In this document: positions 9,905 to 21,434 of the stretch, in pieces
Layout: each line of letters starts with the position of its first letter
Numbering within the stretch: position 1 is the first letter of the stretch
Assembly (NCBI GenBank): GCA_047967505.1
Contig: CM106541.1
Length of the DNA stretch: 64,000 nucleotides
Origin: Dipteris shenzhenensis
Taxonomy: Eukaryota > Polypodiophyta > Polypodiopsida > Gleicheniales
Direction: 5' to 3' (one strand)
Program-made: the position numbers and the translations under genes
Notes under the pieces: model-generated
The model's input: only the letters and a program-made list of their open reading frames with translations
Told to the model about the DNA's origin: nothing
Databases searched by the model: none

Positions 9905-12340
9905 ATGGATCAGGTAGGAATGGAGACTTCTAGGAAAACTATCCTTCGCCCTCTGCAGGAAGCTATCACGAGAAAAGACTTGAAAGTAGGAAGGAGACTC
10001 CATCGCCTTGCTGTAAAATATAAACTTGATGCAGATGCCTTTGTGGGAACCTTCTTCATCCGGTTGTATTCTTTATGTGGGTGCTTAGCAGAAGCAGTTG
10101 AAGCATTTAACAATGTGCCTAACCCAAGTGTCTATACATGGAGTGTAATGATTTCAGCACATGCCAAGCTTGGAAAAGGTAAGGATGGTGTGGAATTGTA
10201 CCATCAAATGCTACAGTCCCCGTTGAAACCAGACGAACATGTTCTTGTAGCAGGCCTTCAAGCATGTGCCAGCATCCCATCCCTTGATGAGGGAAAGGGG
10301 ATTCATAAATACGTAATGGACAATGGTTTTGGAACAAATTTACATATTGGTAGTGCGCTCATCGACATGTATGCCAAATGTGAGAATCCTGAGGAGGCAT
10401 ATCTAGTATTTAACAGTTTGCCAAAAACGCGAGATCTAGTTACATTTAATGCAATGATTGCAGCATATGCTCGTAGCAAGTATTTCCAGCAGGCCCAGCA
10501 ACTATTCCAGCAACTTGAGAATGAGGGAATGAAGCCAAATGCTGTAACATTTGTCTGTATTCTGAAAGCATGTGCTAGTGCAGGAGCCCTGGATGAGGGC
10601 AAGCTGATCCATGCTCAGATTATTAAAAGTAATTGTGACTCTAATGTACTTGTTGCAAATACACTAGTTGATATGTATGCCAAATGTGAGAGTCTTGAGG
10701 ATGCAAGCAAGGTGTTTGAGAATGTGCAGAATCGGGATGGTGTGACTTGGAATGCAATAATCACAGGATATACACAGTATGGGCATGGTCTTAAGGCTCT
10801 CCAACTTTTTCCACGGATGCAACAAGAGGCCATGGGGGTCAGTGAGGCATTTGCATCTCTTTTAAAAGCCTGTTCTAGTGTTTCTGCCCTACATGAGGCC
10901 AGGTTTATACATGCCCGTGTAATGGGAGTTGCAGAGTTGGATGTGATTGTGGGGAACTGCCTTATCGATTTGTATTGCAAATGTGGCGACCTTCAGGAGG
11001 CACAGAGAGTGTTTGACAAATGGCCTACTAAAACTGTGGTTACGTGGAATTCAATGATTGCAGGTTGTGCTCTGCATGGACGTTGCCATGAAGCTTTCCT
11101 TCTTTTCAAGAGGATGTGTCTGGAAGGTATGGAGCCAACTGAGGCAACATTTATGTGCATGTTGAAAGCATGTTCCAGCACCACAGACTTAGAACTAGGC
11201 AAGCAAATGCATGATCAGATTATTGAAGGTGGTTGGGAGTTGGATTTATTTTTAGGTAACACCTTGATTGATTTGTATGTCAAATGTGGGAGTTTTGAGG
11301 ATGCACGCAGAGTGTTTAGCAAAGTGCCTCAAAGGACTGTGGTTACCTGGAATGCAATGATTGCAGGATATAGTCAGAATGGGCGTGGTCAGGAGGCTTT
11401 TGAATCTCTTCAACAAATGCGACATGATGGCATAGAGCCAGATGATATAACCTTTATCACTAGCCTAAAAGCATGTTCTAGTATAGCAGCCCTAGATCAG
11501 GGCAAGCTGATTCATGCTCTCATACTCGAAAGTGATTTTATGTCAAATGTCAGTATCGAAAGCACCCTGATTGACATGTATGCCAAATGTGGAAGCCTCA
11601 AGGATGCATGTGGTGTGTTTGTCAAACAGCCAAAACAAAGCATTCCAGCATGGAATGCAATTATTGCAGCGTATGCTCAATGCAGTGATTATAAATCTGC
11701 TATGCAGTACTATGAGAACATGCAACTTGAAGGCTTGAAGCCTAATGATATCACATTTGTATGTCTGCTCTCTGCATGCAGTCGCATGGGCTTAGTGGAT
11801 GAAGGCTTTCATCATTTCACGGCAATGGAGTTTAAACATGGTGTCACACCCAGACTCGACCACTATAGTTGCATGGTCGATCTTTTTGGACGTGCTGGAC
11901 AGTTGAGAGAGGCAGAAGACTTACTCAACGCCATGCCATTTGCTCCCAACATTGTGATATGGACATCTTTACTCGCTCACTGCAGGACGCATGGCAATGC
12001 AGAGATGGGAAGACGATGTTTTGAATATTTCATGACATTGGATTTTAGAGAAGCCTCTGGTTATGTGCTCATGTCAAACGTCTATGCCGATACTAGCAGC
12101 TGGGACGATGTTGCAAAGATACAAGGGCTTAGAAAAAGTGCAGATGCATGGAAGAAGCCAGGGAAGGCCTTTCTTGAGGTTGACAACAAGGTGCGCATTT
12201 TCATTGTGGGAGACGAAAGCCATCCACGGTTAAATGAGGCATATGCCCTGCTAGACAATTTGAGCATCCGCATGAAGGAGGAAGGGTTTCTACCACATGT
12301 AGACTTAGTGTTGGAACCTGTATTAAATCATGACTATTAA
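9905..12340 (+). CDS. PLS-class pentatricopeptide repeat protein with E/E+ tail
   Basis: An intronless 811-codon gene. The ATG at 9905 is preferred: the frame is open further upstream but holds no earlier ATG. The body is a run of alternating P, L and S pentatricopeptide repeats (recurring VTWNAMIAGY, LIDMYAKCG, TFVCLLKACSS), followed from about residue 678 by E and E+ motifs (IWTSLLAHCRTHG, KKPGKAFLEVDNK, GDESHP). The protein ends after HVDLVLEPVLNHDY. The DYW deaminase domain, with its zinc-binding HxE and CxxC signatures, is absent. PLS-E proteins are nuclear-encoded, imported into plastids or mitochondria and read specific RNA sites, usually for C-to-U editing. Without DYW it would need a deaminase partner in trans. 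No targeting peptide is obvious in the short N-terminus. Repeat style resembles the expanded PPR families of ferns. Confidence 0.93.
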   Translation: MDQVGMETSRKTILRPLQEAITRKDLKVGRRLHRLAVKYKLDADAFVGTFFIRLYSLCGCLAEAVEAFNNVPNPSVYTWSVMISAHAKLGKGKDGVELYHQMLQSPLKPDEHVLVAGLQACASIPSLDEGKGIHKYVMDNGFGTNLHIGSALIDMYAKCENPEEAYLVFNSLPKTRDLVTFNAMIAAYARSKYFQQAQQLFQQLENEGMKPNAVTFVCILKACASAGALDEGKLIHAQIIKSNCDSNVLVANTLVDMYAKCESLEDASKVFENVQNRDGVTWNAIITGYTQYGHGLKALQLFPRMQQEAMGVSEAFASLLKACSSVSALHEARFIHARVMGVAELDVIVGNCLIDLYCKCGDLQEAQRVFDKWPTKTVVTWNSMIAGCALHGRCHEAFLLFKRMCLEGMEPTEATFMCMLKACSSTTDLELGKQMHDQIIEGGWELDLFLGNTLIDLYVKCGSFEDARRVFSKVPQRTVVTWNAMIAGYSQNGRGQEAFESLQQMRHDGIEPDDITFITSLKACSSIAALDQGKLIHALILESDFMSNVSIESTLIDMYAKCGSLKDACGVFVKQPKQSIPAWNAIIAAYAQCSDYKSAMQYYENMQLEGLKPNDITFVCLLSACSRMGLVDEGFHHFTAMEFKHGVTPRLDHYSCMVDLFGRAGQLREAEDLLNAMPFAPNIVIWTSLLAHCRTHGNAEMGRRCFEYFMTLDFREASGYVLMSNVYADTSSWDDVAKIQGLRKSADAWKKPGKAFLEVDNKVRIFIVGDESHPRLNEAYALLDNLSIRMKEEGFLPHVDLVLEPVLNHDY

Positions 12341-13848
12341 GGTAGTCAGTACACTGCAAGACACTGCTGGTGTTTACTACCTACTCCATTATAGACAAAG
12401 GAGATATTCAAGATCAACAAATTTAGATTCTTTTTCAACACAGATGCATATTACTTCCAAGGATTGTGTGAGTTCTTGTAAAGATGCTGATTAACAGGTG
12501 TAAGAGTTATCCTTTTGAAAGTTTTAAACAAATCAAAGGTTATACAAGTTCACCCTTGCCAGATTTCTTTGGAATTCATAGTCAAAGAGTTAAACTGAGC
12601 AATATATGGAAATTTTTGGGAGGCAATTGAGTGCAGAGCATGCCTTTCACATGCAACTCTCTATATGGCTGGGCAAGTATTATCAGATCGAACAATTTCA
12701 GCACTAGAACAACTTCTTCATGACATTGTCTAATGAAGACCAAAGCTGCTATTCTATGCTAGTATTTTAATGAGAACAATGTGTCGCAGCTAACACCAGT
12801 GTGCTATAGAATGTTTTTTTCTATTTGATTTTACATATGCTCTTATATTTATGCTCTTATATTTAATTTGCTTGGATGTGATTTCAAATGCTGGAAACAT
12901 AGGATTTTGGTATACATGCAAGCAAGCTCCTTGCTTTTTTTTCCACGGGGGGGGGGGAGGATCTCTCTCCCCACACCGACACGCATACATGCGCATACCC
13001 ATGCCCTGCCCACGCACATGCCCTCATAATATATGCATGCAAACACATACAGTGGATGCCTCACTCCTCCTCAATGGATCATGGGGCTTCAGATCATTAT
13101 GCCAAATACTCTACCCTATCACTTGCTGCATTACCAACGTAAAGATTTGCATCCTATGGACCAATCCCTCGCCCAAACATCACAGCACAACTTTTACTGA
13201 TAATACTAGGGCCTCTGAAAGATTTGATGGTCTAACCAGATCATTTCAAAGATGGTGACAGGTGTCATAATTGGAATGATGAAAAAAGCCTCACGAAATC
13301 CAACACTGTCAAAAAGAATTGTGGGCACTTATATGTACAGAAATTGCATCAAATTAAATTCAAGTGGCCAAATCCCCTTGCTAGCACTTAGTATGTACAA
13401 CAATTGCATCCAGCTAAATTCAACTGATAGTGTATCTTCTCTAGAATGCCACTAAAACAAACACCACACGAAACATATACCTTTGTAAGACTAGAATAAG
13501 TCCAATCATACAAATTTAGACTTTTTGTTGTTCTAAAGATAAAAAATCTACACAGAAAAGAAAAGAGAAAATAAAAGAGAATATGAAAGAGAAGAAAAAA
13601 GAGGTAAACAAAAACTTTTAAGAAAAACAAAAGGAAGACATACTTAGCAAGCAAAGCAACACTTATGTCGTCATCAATGCCCAAGCATAAGCAGCTATAC
13701 TGGGTTTCTAAAGACCCGTGGAGTCTCTTGGGCAAACCCAATGCTTTCTAAAATACGTCAAATAAACAAAAGAGAAAGAAAACAAGAAATAAAGAAGAAA
13801 GGAAGCAAGTGACTAAGCAAAAATAAACAAGCAAGTCAAGAAACAAAA
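12341..13848. other. PPR 3' flank, no further gene supported
   Basis: AT-rich flank with the presumed 3' UTR of the PPR gene. A G-run sits at 12946-12958. A roughly 60-bp imperfect duplication (ATGTACA..AATTGCATC) lies at about 13333 and 13393. The AAAGA-rich stretch at 13550-13840 gives spurious ORFs. No polyadenylation signal was assigned. Confidence 0.5.
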
Positions 13849-14790
13849 TCAAGACTCCTTAGTTGTACAAAGGCGGGAAAATCTATGGAATTGGGAAGAA
13901 ATGACTCCATATTTTGCCAAATCAGAAATGTTTGAGTCAATGTGAGGCATTTTTATAATGTGTAAACCACTATATTCAGGTTCTTCACGTTTATCGTATA
14001 TATCAACCTCTAATCCTATGGTAGATTGAGAAATATTAAGATCTAAGAAAACACAAGAATCCCCTCTTGAAGTGCAGTTCAGTTCACAAGAGTCACGAGG
14101 ATAGATTCCTTCTCCAAAAGCACTAGCGTCTTTGTACATAAAGTCTTGAAAGTTAGGAACATCTGGTACAAATAAATCATCTATAAAACGCCTAACTTGG
14201 CTAAGCTTATGTAAAATGATAGGGTAGGTATTGATAGAAATAAGACGTTGCATAAACTCAAATTCATAAGTGAAAAGATAAAAGTTTGCTAAAAAGACGG
14301 CACAATTAGTGCCCATGGGGATTCCTATAATTTGTTGAAACAAAGAATCACCTATTGTGATGTAAAGATTATCTAAAAGAAAATCTATCCAAGAGCAAAC
14401 ATCTTCCACACTTACTACCTTTGTGTATCTTTTCTTTTTAGAACCTATGTCATGATCTTTATTTTTTAGCCACAAGAAGTCAAAGCATAAGGCTATTTTC
14501 TCAACTTTTAGCACTTTGCATCTATCTTTGTCAAATCTCAGATTGAAAACTTCAGCCACTAGCTTTTTTATTCTAAACTTCAAGTCTTCCAGCTCAATCT
14601 TTGTGTAAAGCGTCGTAAAATCATAGGTTTAAAGGAGACTAGGAGACTCTTTTTCCTGAATGCTTCGAGAGGAATTAAAAAATTTTACAACAGGAATCAC
14701 TCCTACAGAGTCATTTAAAATCCAGCTTGAGTGCGAGGGGACGTGTGCACAGTGAGCTCTTCAGAAGCATGTTCTGTGCTCTCTTGAAGA
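13849..14790 (-). pseudogene. Penelope-like (or related) reverse transcriptase relic
   Basis: The minus-strand reading shows reverse-transcriptase motifs in order: motif A YDFTTLYTK (catalytic Asp codon ending at about 14620), motif B QQIIGIPMGTNC (about 14300-14335), and motif C RRFIDDLF (about 14165-14195), then FLDLNIS and IYDKREEPEY. The pairing of FDFTTLYT with GIPMGTNC and an R(F/Y)xDD box is the pattern I associate with Penelope-like retroelements, not with copia, gypsy or plant LINEs. Upstream homology (SWILNDSVGVIPVVKFFN) is in the same frame but separated by one TAA at 14629-14631. No GIY-YIG endonuclease is visible on either side. It is truncated and non-functional. The RT call is firm; the family call is less so. 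Confidence 0.7.
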
Positions 14791-15599
14791 GAGTTCTTTG
14801 TATTTCTCAATTCTCCAAGTATAAAGCAAATTCTCCCCTGATTGGGGAATCTTTCCTCATTCAACTTCTCTTAATTTCTTACTAGCAATTGAACAAGCTA
14901 AGCACATAGCAAAAACTCGATGAATGATGGAATTTTGTTGAGAAATATGCCATTTTATAAAATGTACAACAGAAAGCAATTTGAAGTGTTGCACTTTTCT
15001 CCAACAAGCCAACTTGCTTTCTATTGCACAAACTCCATTGCGTAGATTTTCCAACATCCTCAGGTTTCCAAGACTGCTCAAATTGATTTTAGTGCACATT
15101 GTAGTAGTAAGAACTATAGCATGTCTTTGCCAAGCTTTTTTAGTGATGCCCACCACAAACTCCTCTTTGTAGCCCTCCAATTCCTAGGTACAGGGACCCA
15201 ATCGGTTGTCGACTCTACTCTCTCTCTACCCTCATCTCCTTTCTCTCTCTATTGTAAACAATGCTCATTCCTCGCTAAAGGTTTAAAGGTCTTGCTGTGA
15301 ATTACACGATCAGATAACTGTTGCATGTTACATTAGCCCATCTTCAACCTAGGTGGTCATATTTCCAGCATCATTTGGCCATGCTGGATGACCGGGGCTC
15401 CACTCTCTCTTTTTCTCAGGCTAGAAAAAAATTTTGTTTGCATTTGCATCACCAGTCTATTTGGCACATTCTCACTATGCTACAACCTTTTCAGCCTATC
15501 CCTCGTCTATTTACTACTTTTGTTTTTCCCCCAAAGAAAAGGAACTTCTATTATTGTTTGAAGAACCAACCTTGCAAATCAGCAATCCGAAAGGTGTTG
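14791..15599. other. No supported gene
   Basis: Short overlapping ORFs on both strands (for example 14857-15180 minus) without recognised motifs. A CT-rich run lies at 15210-15260. Confidence 0.5.
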
Positions 15600-16560
15600 A
15601 ACATGGAAAAAAAAATAGAAACAAACTTGGTTGTCAGAGCCAGTTTCCCAAGAACCTAGCTCACTACCTAGGGAATCTCTGGAACAGGGGCTAACCAAGG
15701 TGGCAGACTATACATTTAGCAAATCCTCTCGTGGTGAGGACATAAAAAATGCCTGAGATGATTCCAGCTTTCAATGGTCGCTCTAGAACCCGGCGTCCCA
15801 TGCTCTCAGATGGTGCGCTACGTGTAAATAATGTACTGCTAGATGACAAGGAGTGGCTGCCATAAGCCTGATGGCCTCTCACACCAAACTATAGGAGGCG
15901 ACCCAAATGTTCCAAGCGATAATGTTGGACACCGTCTCCCATACGCTATCCCCTGGCAAAGGCGAAGTGCAATGCCTCATATGCCTCAATCCTGGAGACA
16001 TGCTGGCCCTGAATCCTATAAGTTGGAGAGGGTGGATCTATGGAGAAAGCATGAACCGCCTATTTACTACTCTTCCTCTGGTGGATTGGAAGTTTGATCA
16101 CGGACATCTGGATTACTCTCTTTTCTCATTTGCAGATCTTTCTGCCAAGAAATCTTACCATATATTACTTCCCCAACCATGGATCCACGAGCATGGGAAT
16201 CATTTCTAGCATTTGGTTAAGTCTCTTATTGGAGGAAGGTTTGTCTCTGACGCATCCGGAGGAGTAAACTTCCTCCCAGGCAGAGGGTTTTTTTGTAGTT
16301 CTCTTTGGTAGGTGCATTACCGGTGGGTTCTTTGTTGGCTGCCAGGTGTGTAGCCTCCTCACATCCGAGGGAGACTGTCCTGCTTCTTCTTTGGACTGGC
16401 CCTACTGCTTTTGATCGTCTTACCGAACTGGGACTTGTCTTCGTGCTCATTTTTCTAGGCTTTCTTTTGGCAGGTGGTTCTTGTGTTTGGTAGGTCTGCC
16501 TCTACACCAGCCTATGTTCAGTTCTTTTGCTGGTGTAGCTACTGAGCTTTGTGGTCCTTA
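15600..16560 (+). pseudogene. Plant LINE relic (RT C-terminus and zf-RVT region)
   Basis: Pieces in several plus frames follow the C-terminal half of plant non-LTR elements: NLAHYLGNLWNRGLTKVADY (about 15653-15712), then the W-rich block near 16030-16210 containing SLFSFADLSAKKSYHIL, then ALPVGSLLAARCVAS..ETVLLLLWTGPTAF (about 16308-16415), which resembles the zf-RVT zinc-binding region. Cysteines expected for zf-RVT are partly lost and frames change several times. The fragment is dead and 5' truncated. Confidence 0.6.
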
Positions 16561-17039
16561 TATCATGCCCATAACATTCGGTTGTAAGGCACTCTTCGAT
16601 GGATGTTTTATCATTTCTTTCTTCCCTCCCTGTATCTCTCTCTCCAAGATGCACATTCTCTTTGGTTCAGAATAGTAGCTGCTCCATTCTTGGGCAGGTA
16701 TGAATGTACATTTTTATAAATGATATACTAATTTTCACCCCAAAATAAAAGTGTGTGGGTAAGCCAGTAGTACCATCAAGGTTCCAGGATCCGTGAAGGT
16801 AGACATCGAGCCCACTAGTTCCAAAAAGAGCTAGAGGCAGGCAAAGCATCTCAGAGCCACCAAACTGTTGCACATGGAGTAGTTATGAGGGGAGGCTATA
16901 ATATCAAGGGATCTGAGGTGATCAATGCATGGGCGGGGAGCAACGGCTCTGAAGGAGGAGAAGATATGATAGTCAAATAATGGCAATGGCATGAGGATCA
17001 CAGTCACTAATAGAAGTTGGGAAAGGGTGTCCAGGGCCA
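16561..17039. other. No supported gene
   Basis: Low-content sequence between a LINE relic and an LTR-like fragment. Only short shadow ORFs were seen. Confidence 0.5.
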
Positions 17040-17690
17040 ATAGGAGAAGGGAAGACGAAGAGGGAGGGGAAGGGGGAGGGGATCAGGGGAACATGATGAG
17101 GGGGCCATTCATACCAGCAGAGTCGTGAGTAGAATGTGAGAGGCTTGAGCTATGAGCTTGCCAAGATGACCTTTGTACGGAGGAGTTAGGAGAGTGACCC
17201 TTGTACAGTATGGAAGGTGGCCTTGGTGAATGGTGACCAATTACGTAACAGGATAGCGACTGATATATGTGGTCCTGTCTTCTTTTCGCATTGTCTGAGA
17301 TAGAATGAGTTAGCATGCCTTTCATTCTAGTGAAACTCATAAACATTTTTGCTCGTGGTTTACTTTCTCTTTTTATTTCCATTTCGTTTATTTGTTGCAC
17401 TATAGTAGTATGAAGTGTCGGGGACCAATGGCCTTTGGCCTCCAATTACGTAACAGGATAGCGACTGATATATGTGGTCCTGTCTTCTTTTCGCATTGTC
17501 TGAGATAGAATGAGTTAGCATGCCTTTCATTCTAGTGAAACTCATAAACATTTTTGCTCGTGGTTTACTTTCTCTTTTTATTTCCATTTCGTTTATTTGT
17601 TGCACCATAGTAGTATGAAGTGTCGGGGACCAATGGCCTTTGGCCTCCAATATTACCTCCACTCTATAGAGTAGAGATCCCCACCCCAAA
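17040..17690 (+). mobile_element. LTR-like fragment related to the large gypsy element, with a 205-bp tandem duplication
   Basis: The block around 17125-17165 (GAGAGGCTTGAGCTATGAGC then TTGCCAAGATG) resembles 48970-49000 (TAGAGGCTAGAGCTACGAGC then TCGCCAAGGAG). ATGGCCTTTGGCCTCCAATA followed by TTACCTCC at 17634 resembles 49374-49400 near the presumed 5' LTR end. Within it, 17237-17441 is repeated almost perfectly at 17442-17646 (only one difference noticed, C versus T). No coding region follows, so this is a solo or truncated LTR in the same orientation as the 48-64 kb element. Confidence 0.65.
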
Positions 17691-19162
17691 TATAGATAAA
17701 CTTCTCTTGCTTTTAAGAGTCTTTTCCCAAAGTAGTGCATTACACATTAGAGTTCTTATTGGCTGGAATGAGGGTTGATGATCCGATGAACTGGTGTTGG
17801 TATGATTGTGTCAAAACTTGAATATTCCCTAGTGCATATTCTTCAATTGGGCCAAAGGAGCCATCATTATTAAATTCAGACTCAATGGCATCCATTACGT
17901 GTATCTATTTCATGATCTCCACTTCCATTGAATTATTTTGATCTTGGCTTCGATGACCAAGAAATTCTCCCGTGGCAACCATCTAATCGCTCGTCATGGC
18001 TAGACAATGATGTAAATGACCACCTAGGCTACCAGCAAGCTGGGCTAGAGAATGATGTAAATGACCACCTAGGCAAGGCTAGGCTACCAGCAAGCTGGGT
18101 GCATGTGCCATTGCTCCTCCCCCCTCATGCCATTGAATTATCATGATCTTAGCTCCAATGACCAAGAAATTCTAGCATGGCAACCATCTAATCGCATGTC
18201 ATGGCTACACAATGATGTAGATGACTGCCTACACTAGGCTGGGCTACCAGCAAAATCCAACAGGTGGATTGTGTGCTCTTAGCAGCGATAGGCACCCAGA
18301 GTCGTACAAATCTAAGGTTGTAACTCTAATTTTCTCTTGAGATCTATTAGGATAAGATCAACTTCTTTTCATCACTTTTAATTACCCCTTTTGTGAGGCC
18401 ATTGTGGTTCTTGGCACATTTAATATAAGAAACTTGATCCCTTCCAAGCCTTAACTAGAATGCTTGGCCAGCTCTTAAGTATATGGGCTAAGTTGTTAAG
18501 TATATGGGCCAGCTGTTAAGTATATAGGCTATTGTAAGTAGCTAATAATAGGCCAGTTGATCTAAAGGCTTAGAATGTGCCGCATGGCTTCGTAGGATTT
18601 TATAGTTTCATAAAACACTCTAGTGGTGGCCAAGTAAAGATTTCTCATTGAGAGTCAACCTATCTTCAAAAAAAATGTTTACCCCTTTTAGTTACCCCTT
18701 TTGTGAGGCCATTGTGGTTCTTGGCACATTTAATATAAGAAACTTGATCTCGTTCAAACCTTAAAGATTTCTCATTGAGAGTCAACCTATCTTCAAAAAA
18801 ATTTGTTTACTCTAATATCTTTGGGCTCCAAAAATTAGACTTGATCATGTTCAAGATTTAGAAAGAATTTGTATACAAGCAATACATTCATAGATGCAAA
18901 CCACATAAGCCAATGGTTTTGCCATGGGCCCACCAAGAATACATTCTTCAACGATACCCCATTTCTTTCCACTAGCACATGTGGACTTTACTCATAGGTA
19001 AAAACCAAGAAAAGGTTCAACATGTCCTCTTCTGGAAATTTCCCCTTTTGTTGACCTCATGGCATACATTTCAAACTTGCAATCAGATGTTAGAAAACCA
19101 ACACAATTGTCTCAGAGTAATGTTGAGTCAAAATACCATCAAATCCTCCATTAAGGAGTAAG
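17691..19162. repeat. Repetitive non-coding stretch
   Basis: Two related units start at about 17934 and 18138 (GACCAAGAAATTCT, then GGCAACCATCTAATCGC). The tract CTTTTGTGAGGCCATTGTGG with TTCTTGGCACATTTAATA occurs at about 18390 and 18696, and TTTCTCATTGAGAGTCAACC at about 18640 and 18770. The sequence TTAAGTATATGGGC recurs near 18475-18515. This looks like LTR debris of unassigned family. No gene was seen. Confidence 0.65.
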
Positions 19163-19528
19163 TGTTACGTCAGCCATAATTTCAAAACCATGTGGTGTGA
19201 TTGTGGTTAGGCGGGAAAGCAAAGGGCTTGATAGTGCTTGCATACTATGAGGCCTAGAGGGTTTTGGTCTAGGGTCACGCCTAGGCCTAGACATTACTTA
19301 AGAGGGGCAAAGGGGAGCCCATGAGAGGGCTAGAAGGGTAAGGTCCCTTGTGGGACACATGGCACCAAGGGAGGAGGCCATTTGGCAAGCATTGGGCTAG
19401 GGGGAGGTTTCCAGAGAGAGATCTCCATGGACATGAAAAAGGAAACGGGACTCACGAGAAAGGATCACTGGAAACTGTGGCTAGGAGGGATTAGCAAAAA
19501 AGCCCTCTATGATTGAGGAGAGGTAACA
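19163..19528 (+). mobile_element. Ty1/copia-type LTR (TGTTAC...GTAACA)
   Basis: A 366-bp segment begins TGTTAC and ends GTAACA, the expected inverted ends of an LTR. It is followed after one base by a copia-type primer-binding site at 19530. It is therefore a 5' LTR of a plus-strand element whose internal region is interrupted at 19671 by the younger element. Confidence 0.75.
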
Positions 19529-19529
19529 T

Positions 19530-19541
19530 TGGTATCAGAGC
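19530..19541 (+). other. Primer-binding site of the older copia element
   Basis: TGGTATCAGAGC matches the initiator-methionine-tRNA complement used by plant copia elements and sits one base after the LTR end. Confidence 0.8.
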
Positions 19542-19670
19542 ATACGTATTTATTCATGGGGAGTCGAGGTGCAGTTCTAGAAGCTTGGGTGGAGGATCTT
19601 GACGGTTAATTACACACAGTTAATTCGAAGGAAGGAAGTTCAAGAAATAGTCATTGCGGCGGGTCATATA

Positions 19671-19951
19671 TGTTGGAACAGTGTAGATAATGAGGCAAAT
19701 GTTGAGGCACACTGAACAACACTTTATTCTTGAGTGGTTACATATATAGGCAAATGCCTCCATGTTGGTAGATCCCAGATCCACAATCATCTCCCTGATT
19801 ATCTCAATCAATCACCTCCTATGATCACTCACTCATCACACCAACCTAACACACCTAACTAGAACCTTCTAGCACACCTACACTCACACACTTCTTGCAT
19901 AGGACTCCAAGCTCGTAGGCACACACACACACACATCAATTTGCCCCTTCA
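19671..19951 (-). repeat. 3' LTR of the non-autonomous element
   Basis: A 281-bp direct repeat, the downstream LTR in the minus-strand orientation of the element. It contains a short (CA)n run near 19920-19934 that differs in length from the other LTR. Confidence 0.9.
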
Positions 19952-20212
19952 TTCCCCCTCATAAATTGATGACCTCATCCCTCAGCAGTAGTACATGGGA
20001 TGCTCCATGGCTTGCCCACTATCGTGTGGCAACACTCATGGCCCCAACTTGTGACTCACTCATAGGATTCTTGGTTTACAACTGGGAGATGGACATTGTC
20101 TATGTATGTAAAGCCCAATGAGTCCAACAAGGAAAAATCTCAAAAGACTAACAATCATTTAAGGATGGACTATCCATGGCAGAGAACCATTATTTACTCC
20201 AAACACACAATC

Positions 20213-20677
20213 CTAATCTAAGAGTTTAGGGCCAATGCCCTCCTGGATGAAAGTCTCCTCAGTTGATTCCTCATTGGTAGAGGTATTTGTAGCATCTTGG
20301 TCTGATTCTTTCTTCCTAGTCTTCATAGTTTCCGAGAGCACAAGTATATCATTGTTGGTACAGCTCCTTTGTTTTGTTGCTCCTTTCTTAGTGAAGTTTG
20401 CTACCAAAAGAGTAGCCTCCTGCATGTTGACTTCAACTTTATGATCACATGCATCCCATATGCCTTCAAATAAGTCAAATATGAAGAGGGTCTTACCACT
20501 TGTCAGTAGAACAAGGGTAGTGTCTACTCTTGTACATAGAAGCTCATATGACTCGTAAGTCGGTAGTGTCTTCTTGATGACCTTGTACTTGGGCCTCCTT
20601 GTCTCCTCTTCCTTGGGCTTTGCCTCCTTGGTTTTCTTGGCTGAAACCACACTTGTGCACCCTTGAGAAGTAGGCAT
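20213..20677 (-). CDS. 154-aa lysine/glutamate-rich protein inside the non-autonomous LTR element
   Basis: An ATG-initiated frame of 154 codons in the sense of the element, after a leader of about 740 bases. The N-terminal third is charged (KKTKEAKPKEEETRRPKYK). A more hydrophobic middle follows (LLCTRVDTTLVLLTSGKTLF, IFDLFEGIWDACDH), and the C-terminus is acidic and Thr/Ser-rich. No gag zinc knuckle, protease or other retroelement motif is present and I do not recognise the family. It could be a captured host fragment or a degenerate gag used for trans-packaging. The intact length hints at recent or maintained coding, but chance is not excluded. Confidence 0.5.
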   Translation of the reverse strand: MPTSQGCTSVVSAKKTKEAKPKEEETRRPKYKVIKKTLPTYESYELLCTRVDTTLVLLTSGKTLFIFDLFEGIWDACDHKVEVNMQEATLLVANFTKKGATKQRSCTNNDILVLSETMKTRKKESDQDATNTSTNEESTEETFIQEGIGPKLLD

Positions 20678-21434
20678 TATGCCAAGTCAAACATGAAGTC
20701 AACTCTACTCAAACTCTTTCCGCAACCATAGAGTTCTAAAATAAATCAAATGCGAGGTATAAACTCGATACGTTTCTCAAAATTAGAGTTTAGGGAACTA
20801 AAACAGATAGAGGAGAAAACTTTTGGATGGTCAATTGCAAGAAATAGTCAAACTTTGACCATCACCCCCAAATTGAAGAAACATGAACTATAGGCCAAAA
20901 TTGGAGAGCTTCGGTGCATCAATCAAAGGGCTTTTAGGTGGAAATCAAAGCTCTTGTAGTCATCCATCAGCAGTAGGAAGCATTTGCAAAGAATCGTGCC
21001 ACGTCGCTCAACATTGCACTGGTAAAATCGTGAAGAAAAATGATGAATGCGGCTTCTTCTGTGGACCAATGTTGACCAAAATTCATGAGCAGGAAGCTTG
21101 AGGTATTGCTAAACCTCACCTAAGATCTTGGAACCCAATTGCAACACCAGCTCCAGAATTTTGTGAATTTTTGCTTAGCACATGTCGTGTCAGCACTGCA
21201 TATCTGCGCAGAATTTCATCAATCCCTCCAGTGGGAAGGTGTGCCCTAAGGAGAGGATTATTGGGCTCAAAGCATTCTGGAAATCAATGGTTGGATGCAA
21301 CGAATTCGTCCTCACAAACTTGGGGTAGAAGAGTAGAAGAAGAGGAAGCTCATGTTTGGTTTGGGGAAGAAGGTGGACACATGGCAGAAGCTAGGTAGGC
21401 ATGGCTAGAAGTGGTTTAAGGCTCTGATACCACA

